From NCBI RefSeq assembly GCF_019578655.1, contig NC_063265.1, positions 16,106,285-16,170,284 of the forward strand: a stretch of 64,000 nucleotides of DNA, given 5' to 3'. Position 1 is the first letter of the stretch, and the number at the start of each line of letters is the position of its first letter. Made by a program: the position numbers and the translations under genes. Below the pieces are notes generated by a model. The model was not told the DNA's origin, did not search any database, and saw only the letters and a list, made by a program, of their open reading frames with translations. Below, piece after piece: positions 53,040 to 64,000 of this stretch. Source of the stretch: Ricinus communis (taxonomy: Eukaryota; Streptophyta; Magnoliopsida; Malpighiales; Euphorbiaceae).

Positions 53040-53445
53040 ATAAAGCCTAAGCATGGCATATGTTAGGCAGGATTGAAATGTTTTCCATGTGCATGAAAAC
53101 AAAGCAAGGTAGAATTTGCACGTATTAATTTAGGATCCAAACAAGAAGAAAATGGGATGGCAGATGGGAGTAGTCAAGGTTATTGCCAGCTTTTTGTTGT
53201 CTTTGTTGTCCAAATATAGGTGGACTTTGCCTGTTGTCCAAATGATCTCTCCAAGTTGAAATTATTACTTACAATGCGATCCATGAATCTTCTTCCTCAA
53301 ACAAACTGACAACCATATGAGGTTCACACCAAATTATCTCTACCAGATATTCATGCTTCTCTACTGTAGTCGTAATTGCTTTTAGAACATTATTTTCCCT
53401 ACATCAAGATATATACAATGCACCGACCTCAAAACCAACATATCC

Positions 53446-53480
<35 letters not shown>

Positions 53481-54780
53481 TTTTGAGTTCACTTTTTGAT
53501 TTTTTTATATTGAATTTCAAAATTGTATTCTAAGACTTATTCTATGGTTTTGGTGTATTGCACCTTGATCTATATAAGAAATTTGATTTTTTTTCTTAAT
53601 GTTAGGTATATTATGCTTGACTCATATACATTAGTCATTTTTATGACTAAATGGAAATACCAACGGATATAATTTCCGTCCATTTATATAATCCATTGTA
53701 AATCTGGTTTAAAAATTACATTTATTACTTAAATCGTTCAAATAAGCCTCATATTATCTTCTTCTTCTTTTTAAAGAAAGGCCGAAGGTTCAAATGGCAT
53801 TAGAAATAAAAGAAAAAGAAATGAAAATTAATCATTTTAATAGGTATAAAAATAGTAATCACTACCTATTAAAATTTTTACAAATATATATCGGTTATAT
53901 AATTGGATTCGGACAACGAGTATCCATTAAGTTAAATTCAAATGCGATTTGAATACAAAATAGATTTTAAAAGACTAAATGATCTATCTTAAATTCAAAT
54001 AAAATTAGCTGTCTTATTAAAGTACGGTGGATTTCTTAAACCGACCGGCTGCCATTCCTACGCCAGTCGAAGTATGTTCCAGTATTACCTACTTGTTCGG
54101 TTTAATACATTGGTTTTAGGCCAGCCTTTCACAATGGATATTCTAATCTCTGGTGCTTAGCTTACTGACCAATGACTCGAGTTTCATACATTTTTGTCTC
54201 ACCCTTCTGATGCTAAAAGCTTAGTCATTTCAGATCCTACGTCTGGCCCTGGAGTGGGAATTAGCACTTAATAATTTCGGCTTTAAGTTTCAGGACCATT
54301 GGGGCAACACCTGTCAAACCATTTACAGTTAAGTTTATCTACGAACAACGGGGTCCTCTAACGTTGCTGTTGGAATGTTTTAATCTGTCAGTTTCATTAA
54401 ATTCTTCATAAATTTTGTCCTTCTCTTTTGCTTGTCTTATTTTATTTTAATTTGTGTAACCTTGTGCTGCTTCACTCATGAAGGATGAAGCTTAATCCAT
54501 ACTGTAATCTCACCAGTATCAGATTAATCATTCTTTAACAGATTTCATTAATTTGGAAGATAAAAGAAGATCTTACTGATGTGCAATGCCAACATATATT
54601 ATTCTTAAAAAAAAAAAAAAGATTCATATTACGTACTCCATGATGCAAAATGGAAACAAATTAGTTGCTTTCTTGTGCTAAGAGTTTTTGGAGGATAGCA
54701 AAAGAATTGCCAGTGTCAGGGCAAATTGTGAGGTAATTTATGTGGTGATTAGTCACTCGTTTCACTGGCCAAAAAAGACA
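53040..54780. repeat. Diverged segmental duplication, right copy
   Basis: Counterpart of 49300-50520, about 4 kb away in the same orientation. The clearest block is TTACGTACTCCATGATGCAAAATGG (54630-54654; here quoted in parts as TTACGTACTCC and ATGATGCAAAATGG) followed by AATTAGTTGCT. It includes a mixed-composition stretch at 54000-54380 with no ORF over 60 codons. Confidence 0.4.
53446..53480. repeat. (TTA)n microsatellite
   Basis: About 11 TTA units followed by a T run, intergenic, within the right copy of the segmental duplication. Confidence 0.95.
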
Positions 54781-55220
54781 AGCCCAGTTTGTTCAATTCT
54801 TGATGTGAATCTCTCACCACAAAATCTGAAACCACCAATAGAATCTGATTGATTTCCTCACACCCTTCGGGAGTGGGGAATGAAGAAATTTCCAACTCAA
54901 TGCACCAACATTCCTTAACATTGATGAGACTTGTTAATCACCTAAATATTGAGATCATAAAAGAAGAAATTATCTGGTTGCTCGGCTCATAGCTCATATT
55001 ACTATAATACATTGGGTCTTCACATAAGTTAGAAAAGAACTATCGACAGGAAAATTAAAATGTATCTGGAGCAGGCAACTTATATAATATAATATATAAT
55101 CCTCTATATTTGACGGTAGTGACATGAGAGACAAAAAGAATAAAGCTACATCATGTGCGTAAAAAAAGATTTTCTAAGAAATACTCCATTGTAAATGTTA
55201 GGACCAATAAACCAACCAAG

Positions 55221-55751
55221 GGATAATGATCTAATGGTCACTTAATTTTGTTTTAGGTTTCATTTTAGTCACTAATCTTTTTTTTTTTTGTTTCATTTTG
55301 GTAACAACAGTGGTCATTACCTGGCAAAAATATGTTGATGTGTTTAAATTACCATATGATTGTGTCACATATGTCTAAATTTAATCTTATTCACTATCTT
55401 AGTCAGATTAGTAATTATATCTAAACAATGTAAATGCATTAATGTTAACACAATGGTTTCATTACAAATAAAAGGACTACATGGCGATAAATGACATAAT
55501 TCAAAGAAGGTATTACCTTTATCAAAATTATGAGTTAGATCACTAATATGACTAGGATAGTAACTAGGATAAGCTTTAGATATGTGTCACACAATCATAA
55601 GGCAATTTAAACATATCATATTTTATATATTCTGTTGTTACTCAAATAAAAATTCAAATAAAAGTTGAATGATCAAAATGAAATGAAAAAAAGATTAGTG
55701 ATCAAAATCAAACATAGAGCAAAGTCAAGTGACCATTAGGATTATTACCCT
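55221..55751. mobile_element. Mutator-like MITE with perfect 11-base target-site duplication
   Basis: Left end GGATAATGATCTAATGGTCA; reverse complement of the right end GGGTAATAATCCTAATGGTC. The arms stay alignable for more than 150 bases, including CACTAATCTTTTTTT and ATGATTGTGT(C/G)ACA. It is flanked on both sides by AACCAACCAAG (55210-55220 and 55752-55762). A 9-11-base duplication with long arms is the Mutator-superfamily pattern. About 530 bases, noncoding. Confidence 0.85.
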
Positions 55752-55762
55752 AACCAACCAAG

Positions 55763-57303
55763 CTTAGTCGAATATCGCAATTGTTAGATCTAGTTCTTTT
55801 ATATTCATTTTGACCTTAAACTTTAATTGAGTTGAAAATTAAATCTAAAAGAAAAAGTACGCCTCGACAAAACAAGAAATTAGCTATTTCTCTTTCTTTT
55901 TAAATATTTAAATGAATTTAAGCATGGTTATAAACATAGGATTTTAATACAAATTTAATATTTTTATATTATTTTATTTAGCAAGTATATCATTTTCTAA
56001 TATTTAATAACTTTTGTTATCATTTTGGTGAGTTTATAGAATTGAGGATTTACTTTTTCGGCTTCAACTTTTAATGAGTTTATTTATCATCGTTTTATTG
56101 TATCTAAATAAGTTCAAACTTTTAATGAGTCTAAAATAATTTCATGATCGTGTTATTGTATTTAAATAAATCTGAACTTTTAATGAATCTAGAATAGTTT
56201 CATGATCGTGTTATTGTATTTAAACAAGTATGACATGTATCAAATTTAGATAAAAAATTTATTTATAACAATTGTTAATTTTTAAATGTTGTTTTGACGA
56301 AGAATTTCTTTGTAATAATTGTTAATTTTTATATGATTTGAGAATGATAACGAGTTGAAGAGATATGAATTCACAAAGCTCCATTTTGTTAATAGACCGA
56401 ACTATATATAACAGAACCCAAACTTTATGTAGTATGTGGGCTAGTAAATAACCCAAACCTTCTGCATTACAAGGCTATATATTTCCCAAACTTAAAAGGT
56501 TCACTTTATTGTATTCAGATTTGGATTCATCAAAAGATTGATTGAATTGATCGAAAATCTACATATTTTTATGTATGTAGAATCTTTTTTCAACAAATAT
56601 ATGTGTATAGAACTAATAGTTTAATATCTTTTTTAAGAATTATTTTTAGCCTAGTGAAATTTGAACCCGACATTTACTTAGTAAAATAGTTATATCTTAC
56701 CATTAGCTTAGCAACCATATTTATGCATGGATGGAGGCTAATATAACGGAAGAGAAGTAAATAAATAGATAATTAGTTTTAATCATGTTACAAATAAAAT
56801 TGTTTTGAGAGAGGAGAGGAATAATTCCCTTCATTTTTCTTATAGAAATTGAAATTAATTATATTCTAATTTAAAATGTAAAAAATTTTGACTTATAAAA
56901 AAAATTAAAATATAATTAATTATTTATTTTCTATAATTATAATAAAACATTTAAAATTAATTAATTCTCTAAATGAAAAATTTTATATAACCAAATGCAA
57001 TAGGATAAATATTTTCGCTTTCCTTCCCCTCGTCTCTTCATTGGCATAAAAGGAATAGACATGGTGTTATGGAGACAAAGAAAGAATAATAAAGAAGGGA
57101 TATGGTTATGGTTTCGGTGGCAAGAAACAAAAAGGTAAGGACAATTTATTATCCTAATCCCAAAGCATAAGAGAAGGTCACAAAACGAATCAACCTAACA
57201 GCAACCAAAGAGCATTAGATTACAAAAACAGATAAAAACAGACTGGCACATCATATTTTTCATAACTTCTCTTTTTCTTTGTATAATGATGGTGATCCAA
57301 TTT
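55763..57303. other. Intergenic region downstream of the GDSL gene
   Basis: AT-rich. Contains a small direct repeat: TTTCATGATCGTGTTATTGTA followed by TTTAAA at about 56140 and again at 56198 (quoted phrase split: TTTCATGATCG, TGTTATTGTA). No gene seen. The last about 250 bases probably hold the GDSL 3' untranslated region. Confidence 0.5.
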
Positions 57304-60300
57304 TTAGAGCTGTTGAAGATTGGCTTGCAAAGCTAAATATACAGATCGCCATCCCTCCTGTGTAGGATGCACTGTGTCCCAAAAGAATGTAGCTTCAGGA
57401 TCGTCACAAACTGTATACATCTTTGTCCCATTTTCATGTAAATCCCCGCATGAGTATTGAGTGCTTGTGCCAACGCAGCATGGCTTCAGTGGGTTCTGAA
57501 ATGTCGAACTTCCTACAAGACAAAGTCGCAAAGCATTTAATTCCATTAAGAATATTGAAAGATCAATGTAATTAATTAATTATCTGAAAGAATTTAATGG
57601 ATTAGCATGCACTAAAATTTGGTTACCTGGATGATCGCCTTTGTTCTTGAAAACAGTCATGAAAGCAGAATAAATATCAAGAATGACAAAAGTAGAATCC
57701 TTGGTTTCATTGTTCAACTTTGCCACTGCTTGCTGCAACATGAGGTTGTGCAAACTGACAAGCTCGTTTTCAGTTCCATTGCATTGTTGGAAGGAAGAGG
57801 CAAAGGTGCTGCGAGGAAGACAGCCTAAGGGTTGTAAAGCAGTCACTGCTACTTTCTTTACTCCCAATTCATGAATTCTTTTCAAGTTCACAGTTATCTG
57901 GTTCACCACCTTTCTTATGAAGTCCGGAAAACCCTGTATGATCGCACAAGTTTATATCAAATAATATTTAAAAATATATATATAACATTGCTTGAATGCT
58001 GCTTTATAATAAATATTTACTGAACCGTTTGGTTTCATACTCAAAACAAAATAATAAAAGGAAAAACAAGTTAACATATCTTAGGTAACAAACATCTCCT
58101 ATTTAATGTCTGATCAGAATTATGCCACCTCACAATTGTATTAGCTGAAGTATGAAGACCTGTTTTTTTCTTTCTTTTTTCTTTTTCATTTTAAAAATCC
58201 AATCTAGATAAGTATTTAATGAGATATTCGTCATTCTAACAATAGATCTGAAACAAGTAGAGAAAGCTAGAAGTTCTCTCAAGAACGAATAAAGAAAGTT
58301 AAGGTGAACCGAACCCTTTAAATGTACATAATCATTTAACTTTGTACTTGTAGATTTTATATGGTTTCAAGTTTCAATAAGTAAACAATTATTTCCAATA
58401 CTAAAAATCATTTGTTTATCATATTTTTAATGTTAATTTATATAAATGTAATTAATGTATTAATTAACAAAATAATAAAATTTCTCATTCTATGCTGTAT
58501 ATTTCCAATTACACCTTTCTTTAAATTATTATTATACGGAACAATTTAACATTAATCAATTTATATATAAATTAAGTTCTTACATTTATAGATTAGAAGT
58601 ATTTATAATTAGAATAGTAACAACAGCCATGCCGCTGTTAGTTATATTAGAATTCAGAGATTACCTAATTCAAAACGATTTGGGAATTAGACATGTTACA
58701 TTTACAGAAAACCAAATAATTCAGAGGTCACCTATATAAGAGTAATATATCAGAAACAAATTATGGTAATTCTATTTTAAGAAAATAATACGAGTATTAT
58801 ATGAGAGACCACCTAACCCACAAAGATGTGTGAACTAAACTTGTCACCTTTACAAAAGAAACAAATTATGGATGGGTCCAGATATATGCACTATAATCCT
58901 TAAGTGAACATGACGTGCAAATTACACATCTGCTGACAAGTGACAACTATGCACGCCAAAAAGAAAAGCAAACAAAGAAAAACTGATGAAACTAGTAGTC
59001 ATGTTAGTTTATTATATAACTTTACTTGCACACATGTCATTAACCCATTTAATCTATTTGCCATATTATTTTGGTTGTTTTTCCTGGTTCTGAATGGAGT
59101 GGGTTTTGGACATCTCTAAATTTTTGTCGGTTGATGCATTTGTCAAATCTCAAAAACCATGAAAACGATCTCTAAGAGAGATTCAAATTCAAATTAATTG
59201 AAGAGATGTCTCTTTTTTTCTTTTTCTTTTGGGAAATCAATACTTGTCATTACATGAGTGTTGCTTTCCACGATAGATAAGCATGGATCAGAGTCACATA
59301 GACAAGATATATAGATGTTTTTCCACCAAAAGGGAAATATAGCATTCGTGTAATCTACCATCTTTCATTATGGGCAAACCATAAGTATATGCAGGTCTAA
59401 CAAAGCAAAGAGTATGTGAGAAAAGAAAAAACCTAATACTTTATATCTATTATTGAAAGGGTAGTTCAAATTTCTATTCTTTTAGTATAAGCTACTAGTA
59501 TCATAGATAAATTTTTATACATTAGTATTGAATTTATATATCCCATGTGATTGTCTAAAATTAGATTAATTTTTTATTTTTAATGTGATTAAAACTTTAG
59601 CCTAATGATAAGCTGAAACTATATTGTATGACTGAACTTCAGAATTTAAATATCACAATATTTAAAAAATTTTAAAAAAATTAAAATACAAAAGATATTA
59701 TTAGTTCTTATTCAACATATTTCCACTGCAGTGTCCGAGTAGATATTGTTACTTTCTCTCGAATCATAATAATATTGAAATCATTGAATTATTTATTTCT
59801 CTTGAAATCTTTTCAATATTTATATTTACACATGCCTTTTTTTATGCCTGAATATAATTAATCATTTATTAAAATATTCTTCTAGTTAATTTTAGTATCT
59901 TAATAAATTATTTAAAGTTGTTTTAACTAAATGGCTCAGTAGAGAAAAACAAATTCTAACCTGAGCAGAGCCATTTGTGGCGAGGTAGGTGGCGTAGTCA
60001 TTGCCGGCAAGGGAGACAAGGGCGGCGGAGGAGTGAAGATCCCTGGTGGTGTAGACTTTGTCATTGATCATATTTTGGAAAAGGTCAATTTGCACAGTCA
60101 TGTTTGGCTCAGGGACAAATGTATCAAATACCCCTGTACCTCCATATGCAAAATTCATTCCATATTTCAAGTGGTTGGTTGCATACTTTCTCCATTTGTA
60201 AGGCATTGGAGACTTCACCCCAATAAACCTAGCTGTGTGTATACACATGTTGTCACCACCAAATATTAGGATCCGCCATAACCGAATAATAATATAGAGA

Positions 60301-61720
60301 ATTGAATGTTTATATAACCTTTCCAACTCATCTTACAAACTAAATTTAGTATTAATTGGATGTTCGTGTTTTCTTTTTCTAATTCACTGAAAATGATAAA
60401 CTCTTATATAATATTGATTAATCATACTTCCTAAATCTTACAGATAAAAAAATACCAACAAATTCACTGATTGTTGTGTGTTTGGGGGTAGATTATTATT
60501 ATTATTATTGGCACAATATATAATGACCATGTTTTGAAGAAAACAGCAAAAGGGAGGGAAAAAGAGAGTTGTTGGGTTAGTAGTTAATACTCACTAAATT
60601 CCAAATGCATCATGAATCACAAAAGTGTTTTGCAAAGGAAGCATTAACGATAAAGTTGATACATTTACAACTCAAGTTTAACGTTAAAGGACCACTACAA
60701 ATAAAAACTATTATTGCTAATTACTAGGCAAAGAGCAACTAATCATCCAAAGCAAAGATTGAACTATAAGTATTCGTGGAAACTTCTCGCGGGTCTAAAA
60801 AGAAAGTATCATAGAATGATGGTATTGTGGGGTAAAGTAGGTTGGGGCAAAGGAATATTACAGAAGCACTGATAACTTGTAGGTGTAATAAATAACTATC
60901 AACAAAAATGTACATATGCTTTAGGCCACGTGAGAGAGGAATTGTGAGTCTGGACTCTCAAAGAAAGAGAAAAAAAAAAAAAAGAAGAAGAAGAAGAAAG
61001 GCTTTAGTGTAAAAAAAAAAAAGAGCTCCAATAATGCAGCATTTTACAGGCAAAGCAAAGAACATACAGTAATGTAATCATCACTAGAATAAAAAAGTGT
61101 CAAAGCATGGATGCATGAGGAACCCCACCACTTACATTAATATTGCAGACTACAGAAATAAGCATTACTAAAGCAAAACTAAAGCCCATCATCACTTGTA
61201 TATATTATCAAGAAAATAAAGTTAAAGTTGTATAAAAGCATAGATCAAAAGAAAGCAATATATATATGAATAGGGACCCACCAAGATAATCAGTCAAGAT
61301 ACGGCCGTCGGAGAAACGCCCGGCGGGTTTGCCTGGGAAAGTGATTCCATAAGGTTCTTTCCAAGAACTTGCTAATGATTTCTGGACATTGCCTGTATCT
61401 GCATACGAGTCTCCAAATACGAAGAGCTTACTTGGCTTAAAACTGAAGAGATGGCGGTGTCTATGGTGGTGGTGGTGCTGCTGATGGCCGCCATGCACAC
61501 CTATTAATATCGCATACCCCAACAAAAGAGAACAAGAAACAGAAATGAATTAGTAGAATTCAAGCTTTGGAACAAAGAATAAGAAACCAAGAAAGTTCAA
61601 GTGTGAGCTAAATATTAATTGAATTGAGAAGTTAAAAGAGAGCAAAATCTTGAAACCTGCAATAAGGAAAAGGAGAGAAATGGAAAAGATTGAGAAGAGG
61701 AGAAACTGTAGTGTGCCCAT
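57304..61720 (-). CDS. GDSL esterase/lipase, At5g03610 type
   Basis: Secreted SGNH-family hydrolase of 356 residues, acting on ester bonds of an unknown substrate, probably in the apoplast. Minus-strand exons: 61720-61657, 61500-61282, 60232-59961, 57933-57627, 57512-57304. All introns are GT-AG and the frames join. The five-exon layout and length are normal for plant GDSL enzymes. Signal peptide about residues 1-22, followed by an unusual His-rich stretch (QQHHHHHRHRH, 28-38). Block I is FGDSYADTGN with nucleophile Ser53 (GDSY instead of GDSL), block II NFAYGG with Gly125, block III LAGND with Asn172, and block V DTVHP with Asp333 and His336. The catalytic set is therefore complete. The open frame upstream of 61720 starts only at TTG, so the ATG at 61720 (MGTLQFLL) is chosen. 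Intron 3 (about 2.0 kb) is AT-rich with no recognised gene. Confidence 0.92.
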
Positions 61721-61830
61721 GATATAGGGATTTTTCAAAGTTAATAATAAGCCAAATTTGCACCGAGGGGAATTGATGAGGAGAAATATTGGAGGATAAT
61801 TGGAACCAAAGAAAGAAAGTATAAAGCTCT

Positions 61831-61839
61831 ATTTATATA
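61831..61839 (-). promoter_or_regulatory. TATA box of the GDSL gene
   Basis: The minus strand reads TTATATAAATAGAG about 110 bases before the ATG, a close match to the plant TATA consensus. Confidence 0.6.
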
Positions 61840-61849
61840 ATAGTGCGGA

Positions 61850-64000
61850 GCCACTAACAGACCCTTTGGTGAGCTAGCTTGGGTCAACCGCGGTGTGCGG
61901 TTTGAAAAGTTATTAGAACTATGGTGCCACTTGGAAATTGCATAATCTGGGTTTGATCATCTTCTCTTGTTTCCCATTAAAGAATATGTTTCTCCTTGAG
62001 CTCTCTATTATTTAACTCCAAACTGACAATTTCTTTTTATTTTTATTTTTATTATTATCTTTAATTAGTTTTCTTGAAAGAAGAATTTTCATTTTGAATT
62101 CATAATCGTCAATTTTATGTAAAGGTTTATTCTAGATAATAAAAATTGAGACATTTTATTTAAATAGACTTTTCGCGTTTGAATTAAATGTTTCAATAAT
62201 CGAACACTCATTATCGGACATTTATTATCAACCAACTGGATAAAATTAAATATTTGATAATATCTCACTAAGAGATTCATATGGTATAACAATTCTAAAT
62301 AGAATTAGAATAATACAATAAATAAATAAACAAGAAACAGCTCAAAATATGGTACTCCTAAAATAAGAGACCATGCTCGAGAAGTCAAGAAAATAATAGG
62401 TATCAAAGAAAAGCAAAGAAAGGTTATATAAGGGTATGATAAGAAAATACAAGGTAAGTAACAAAATTCTATCTTATACAAATTTCATTGATCTCCTATC
62501 TGCTATTTAATTTGCCATCAAAATGAGCGGTCCGAGATAAAATGTCTAGTATTCCTCCGAGTTATTCTACAATTGGCAGGATATGCGGGATGCTATAGAT
62601 ATAGTTTTTGATATCCTTCCTAGCAAGGATCATGATAAGAAGTGACGCTGTCTATACTCGGCGTGGGAGATTTTTATTTAGATTTAATATATACACCACA
62701 ATTATAGGAAAATGATATGTATGTCTAAGTGTTTTATATTTCGGTATTGGATAATTGACACAAATTTAATCATTTAAAATTAATAAATAAGTGTCAATCA
62801 TCTATCAGTTTGTTGTATATGTAGGAACATAAACTGAGCCTAAGTCTAAGTAAAAAAATTTCAATTAAAGTTTAATCGTCTAAAGTTTGGTTTGGAACTT
62901 TTTTAAAAATTTTCTTCTTAAATTCTTAGAAACAACAATGGTATTTAGAAAGAGATTTATTTTTCTAAAAAATTTCTTTTTTATCTAGACGTGATACATA
63001 CATCATAATAAATAGTAAAGTAAAAAATATTATTAATGTTTTACACTTCGGTGTTGAAAGATTGACACATTCTATTATTTAAAATTAATAATAAATATAT
63101 TTCAATTATTTATTAGTTTAGTATATAAATAAGACATACATCAAATCTATCTATTTTCTTTAGATATCGACATCCTATAATACAAGTTCTTTTTACCATC
63201 AATCATAACCGCCACACCATCCTTTTATAATCCATTCAAGAATATCTCTTTTCTCTGTATCTCAAATAGGAAATCCTCCCAAAATCCAGCTAGGAGAGCA
63301 ATTTTTTTATCTTTCATCAATATCATCATCAGTTTAAAAATAATAGAAATGAGTAAATAGACAAAGATAGTTCTAAGAATGAAATTATTTTTTAAAATAA
63401 TTTCAGTAAAAATAATAAATACCAAATTTAAAGAAAATCATTGAAGGTGCTGGGATGAGAAACAGGAAAAATATTTATCTCTTACTTCTTTCACCAAGGA
63501 CGGAAAACCATGAAATTAGTAACTAGTTTTGACTAGTACGTACGCAAAAATATGAGAAGAAAAGTAAAAAAGAGAATATAATATTGAGAAATTTCATGAT
63601 CCGTAGTTTTTCTCTCAATATATTTATGTATTAAAAATTTATAAAATTAACATAAAAAGTTTTTTTTAAGTAATTTATATAAAATATATTTAATATATAA
63701 AATTCATAAAAAATTACATAAAGATTATATATCAAAGTATTTTATCTAAATTTGACACGAATTCATTAAATAAATATTTAAAAATTACATCATAATAAAT
63801 TATGGGTCCCTATAAATTTACTCATAATATAATATAAGGTTAAGGGATAATGTTATTCTTTCTACATAGACAAGAAATTAAATAAGAAATAACTCTTTTC
63901 AAAACATCTAAAGGAAAGCCTAGACTACTAATTATAATTGATTTTACCAAGTAAGGAATTTGTAAAAATTATTAATGGAAAAAAAATCTAATTTCAGAGC
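61850..64000. other. Upstream region of the GDSL gene, AT-rich, no further gene
   Basis: Bases 61850-61990 are of mixed composition (GGTCAACCGCGGTGTGCGG) and probably proximal promoter. Two diverged copies of a segment containing TTCGGT(A/G)TTG followed by ATTGACACA and ATTTAAAATTAATAA lie at about 62735-62850 and 63040-63135, roughly 305 bases apart. The remainder up to the window end shows nothing recognisable. Confidence 0.5.

Noticed and set aside
61721..61738. Six extra codons in front of the GDSL start
   Set aside because: They begin with TTG; the first ATG is at 61720 and starts a good signal peptide.

Overview
The window looks like a nuclear segment of a eudicot genome. It is AT-rich, its genes have many GT-AG introns, and TATA boxes, TA-dinucleotide microsatellites and small transposons (MITEs) fill the space between genes. 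All recognised gene families are plant families. The species cannot be fixed from the sequence; a rosid is a weak guess.

Layout from left to right. (1) 1-4629, minus strand: a subtilase of the SBT4.15 type, 11 exons visible, its last few codons cut off by the left edge. (2) 7.1-13.1 kb, plus strand: a local tandem duplication carrying two protein kinases with intronless coding regions, related to the plant RCK/MAK-like CDKF-4 group. Each has a short upstream ORF in its leader. The second copy has a rebuilt 3' end that looks like the remains of a collapsed third copy. (3) 13431-26739, minus strand: a 15-exon gene for a 964-residue AT-hook/WD40 protein resembling the TFIIIC subunit GTF3C2. Its large introns hold nested MITEs and an LTR-like stretch. 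(4) 30554-32059, minus strand: an intronless cytochrome P450 of the CYP94C1 type (jasmonoyl-isoleucine carboxylation), with a TATA box and an upstream G-box. (5) 32.4-57.3 kb: about 25 kb without a convincing gene, holding AT-rich tandem repeats, several MITEs, microsatellites, a possible solo LTR and a diverged segmental duplication. (6) 57304-61720, minus strand: a five-exon GDSL esterase/lipase of the At5g03610 type.

There is no operon-like cooperation and no obvious new system. The most informative points are the history of the kinase array, the paired loss of the TATA box and the activation-loop tyrosine in one kinase copy, the nested transposons in the TFIIIC-like gene, and the co-location of an SBT4.15-type subtilase with an At5g03610-type GDSL gene, which are neighbours in Arabidopsis. 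Gene models were built by hand from splice signals and reading-frame continuity; no alignment or transcript data were available.
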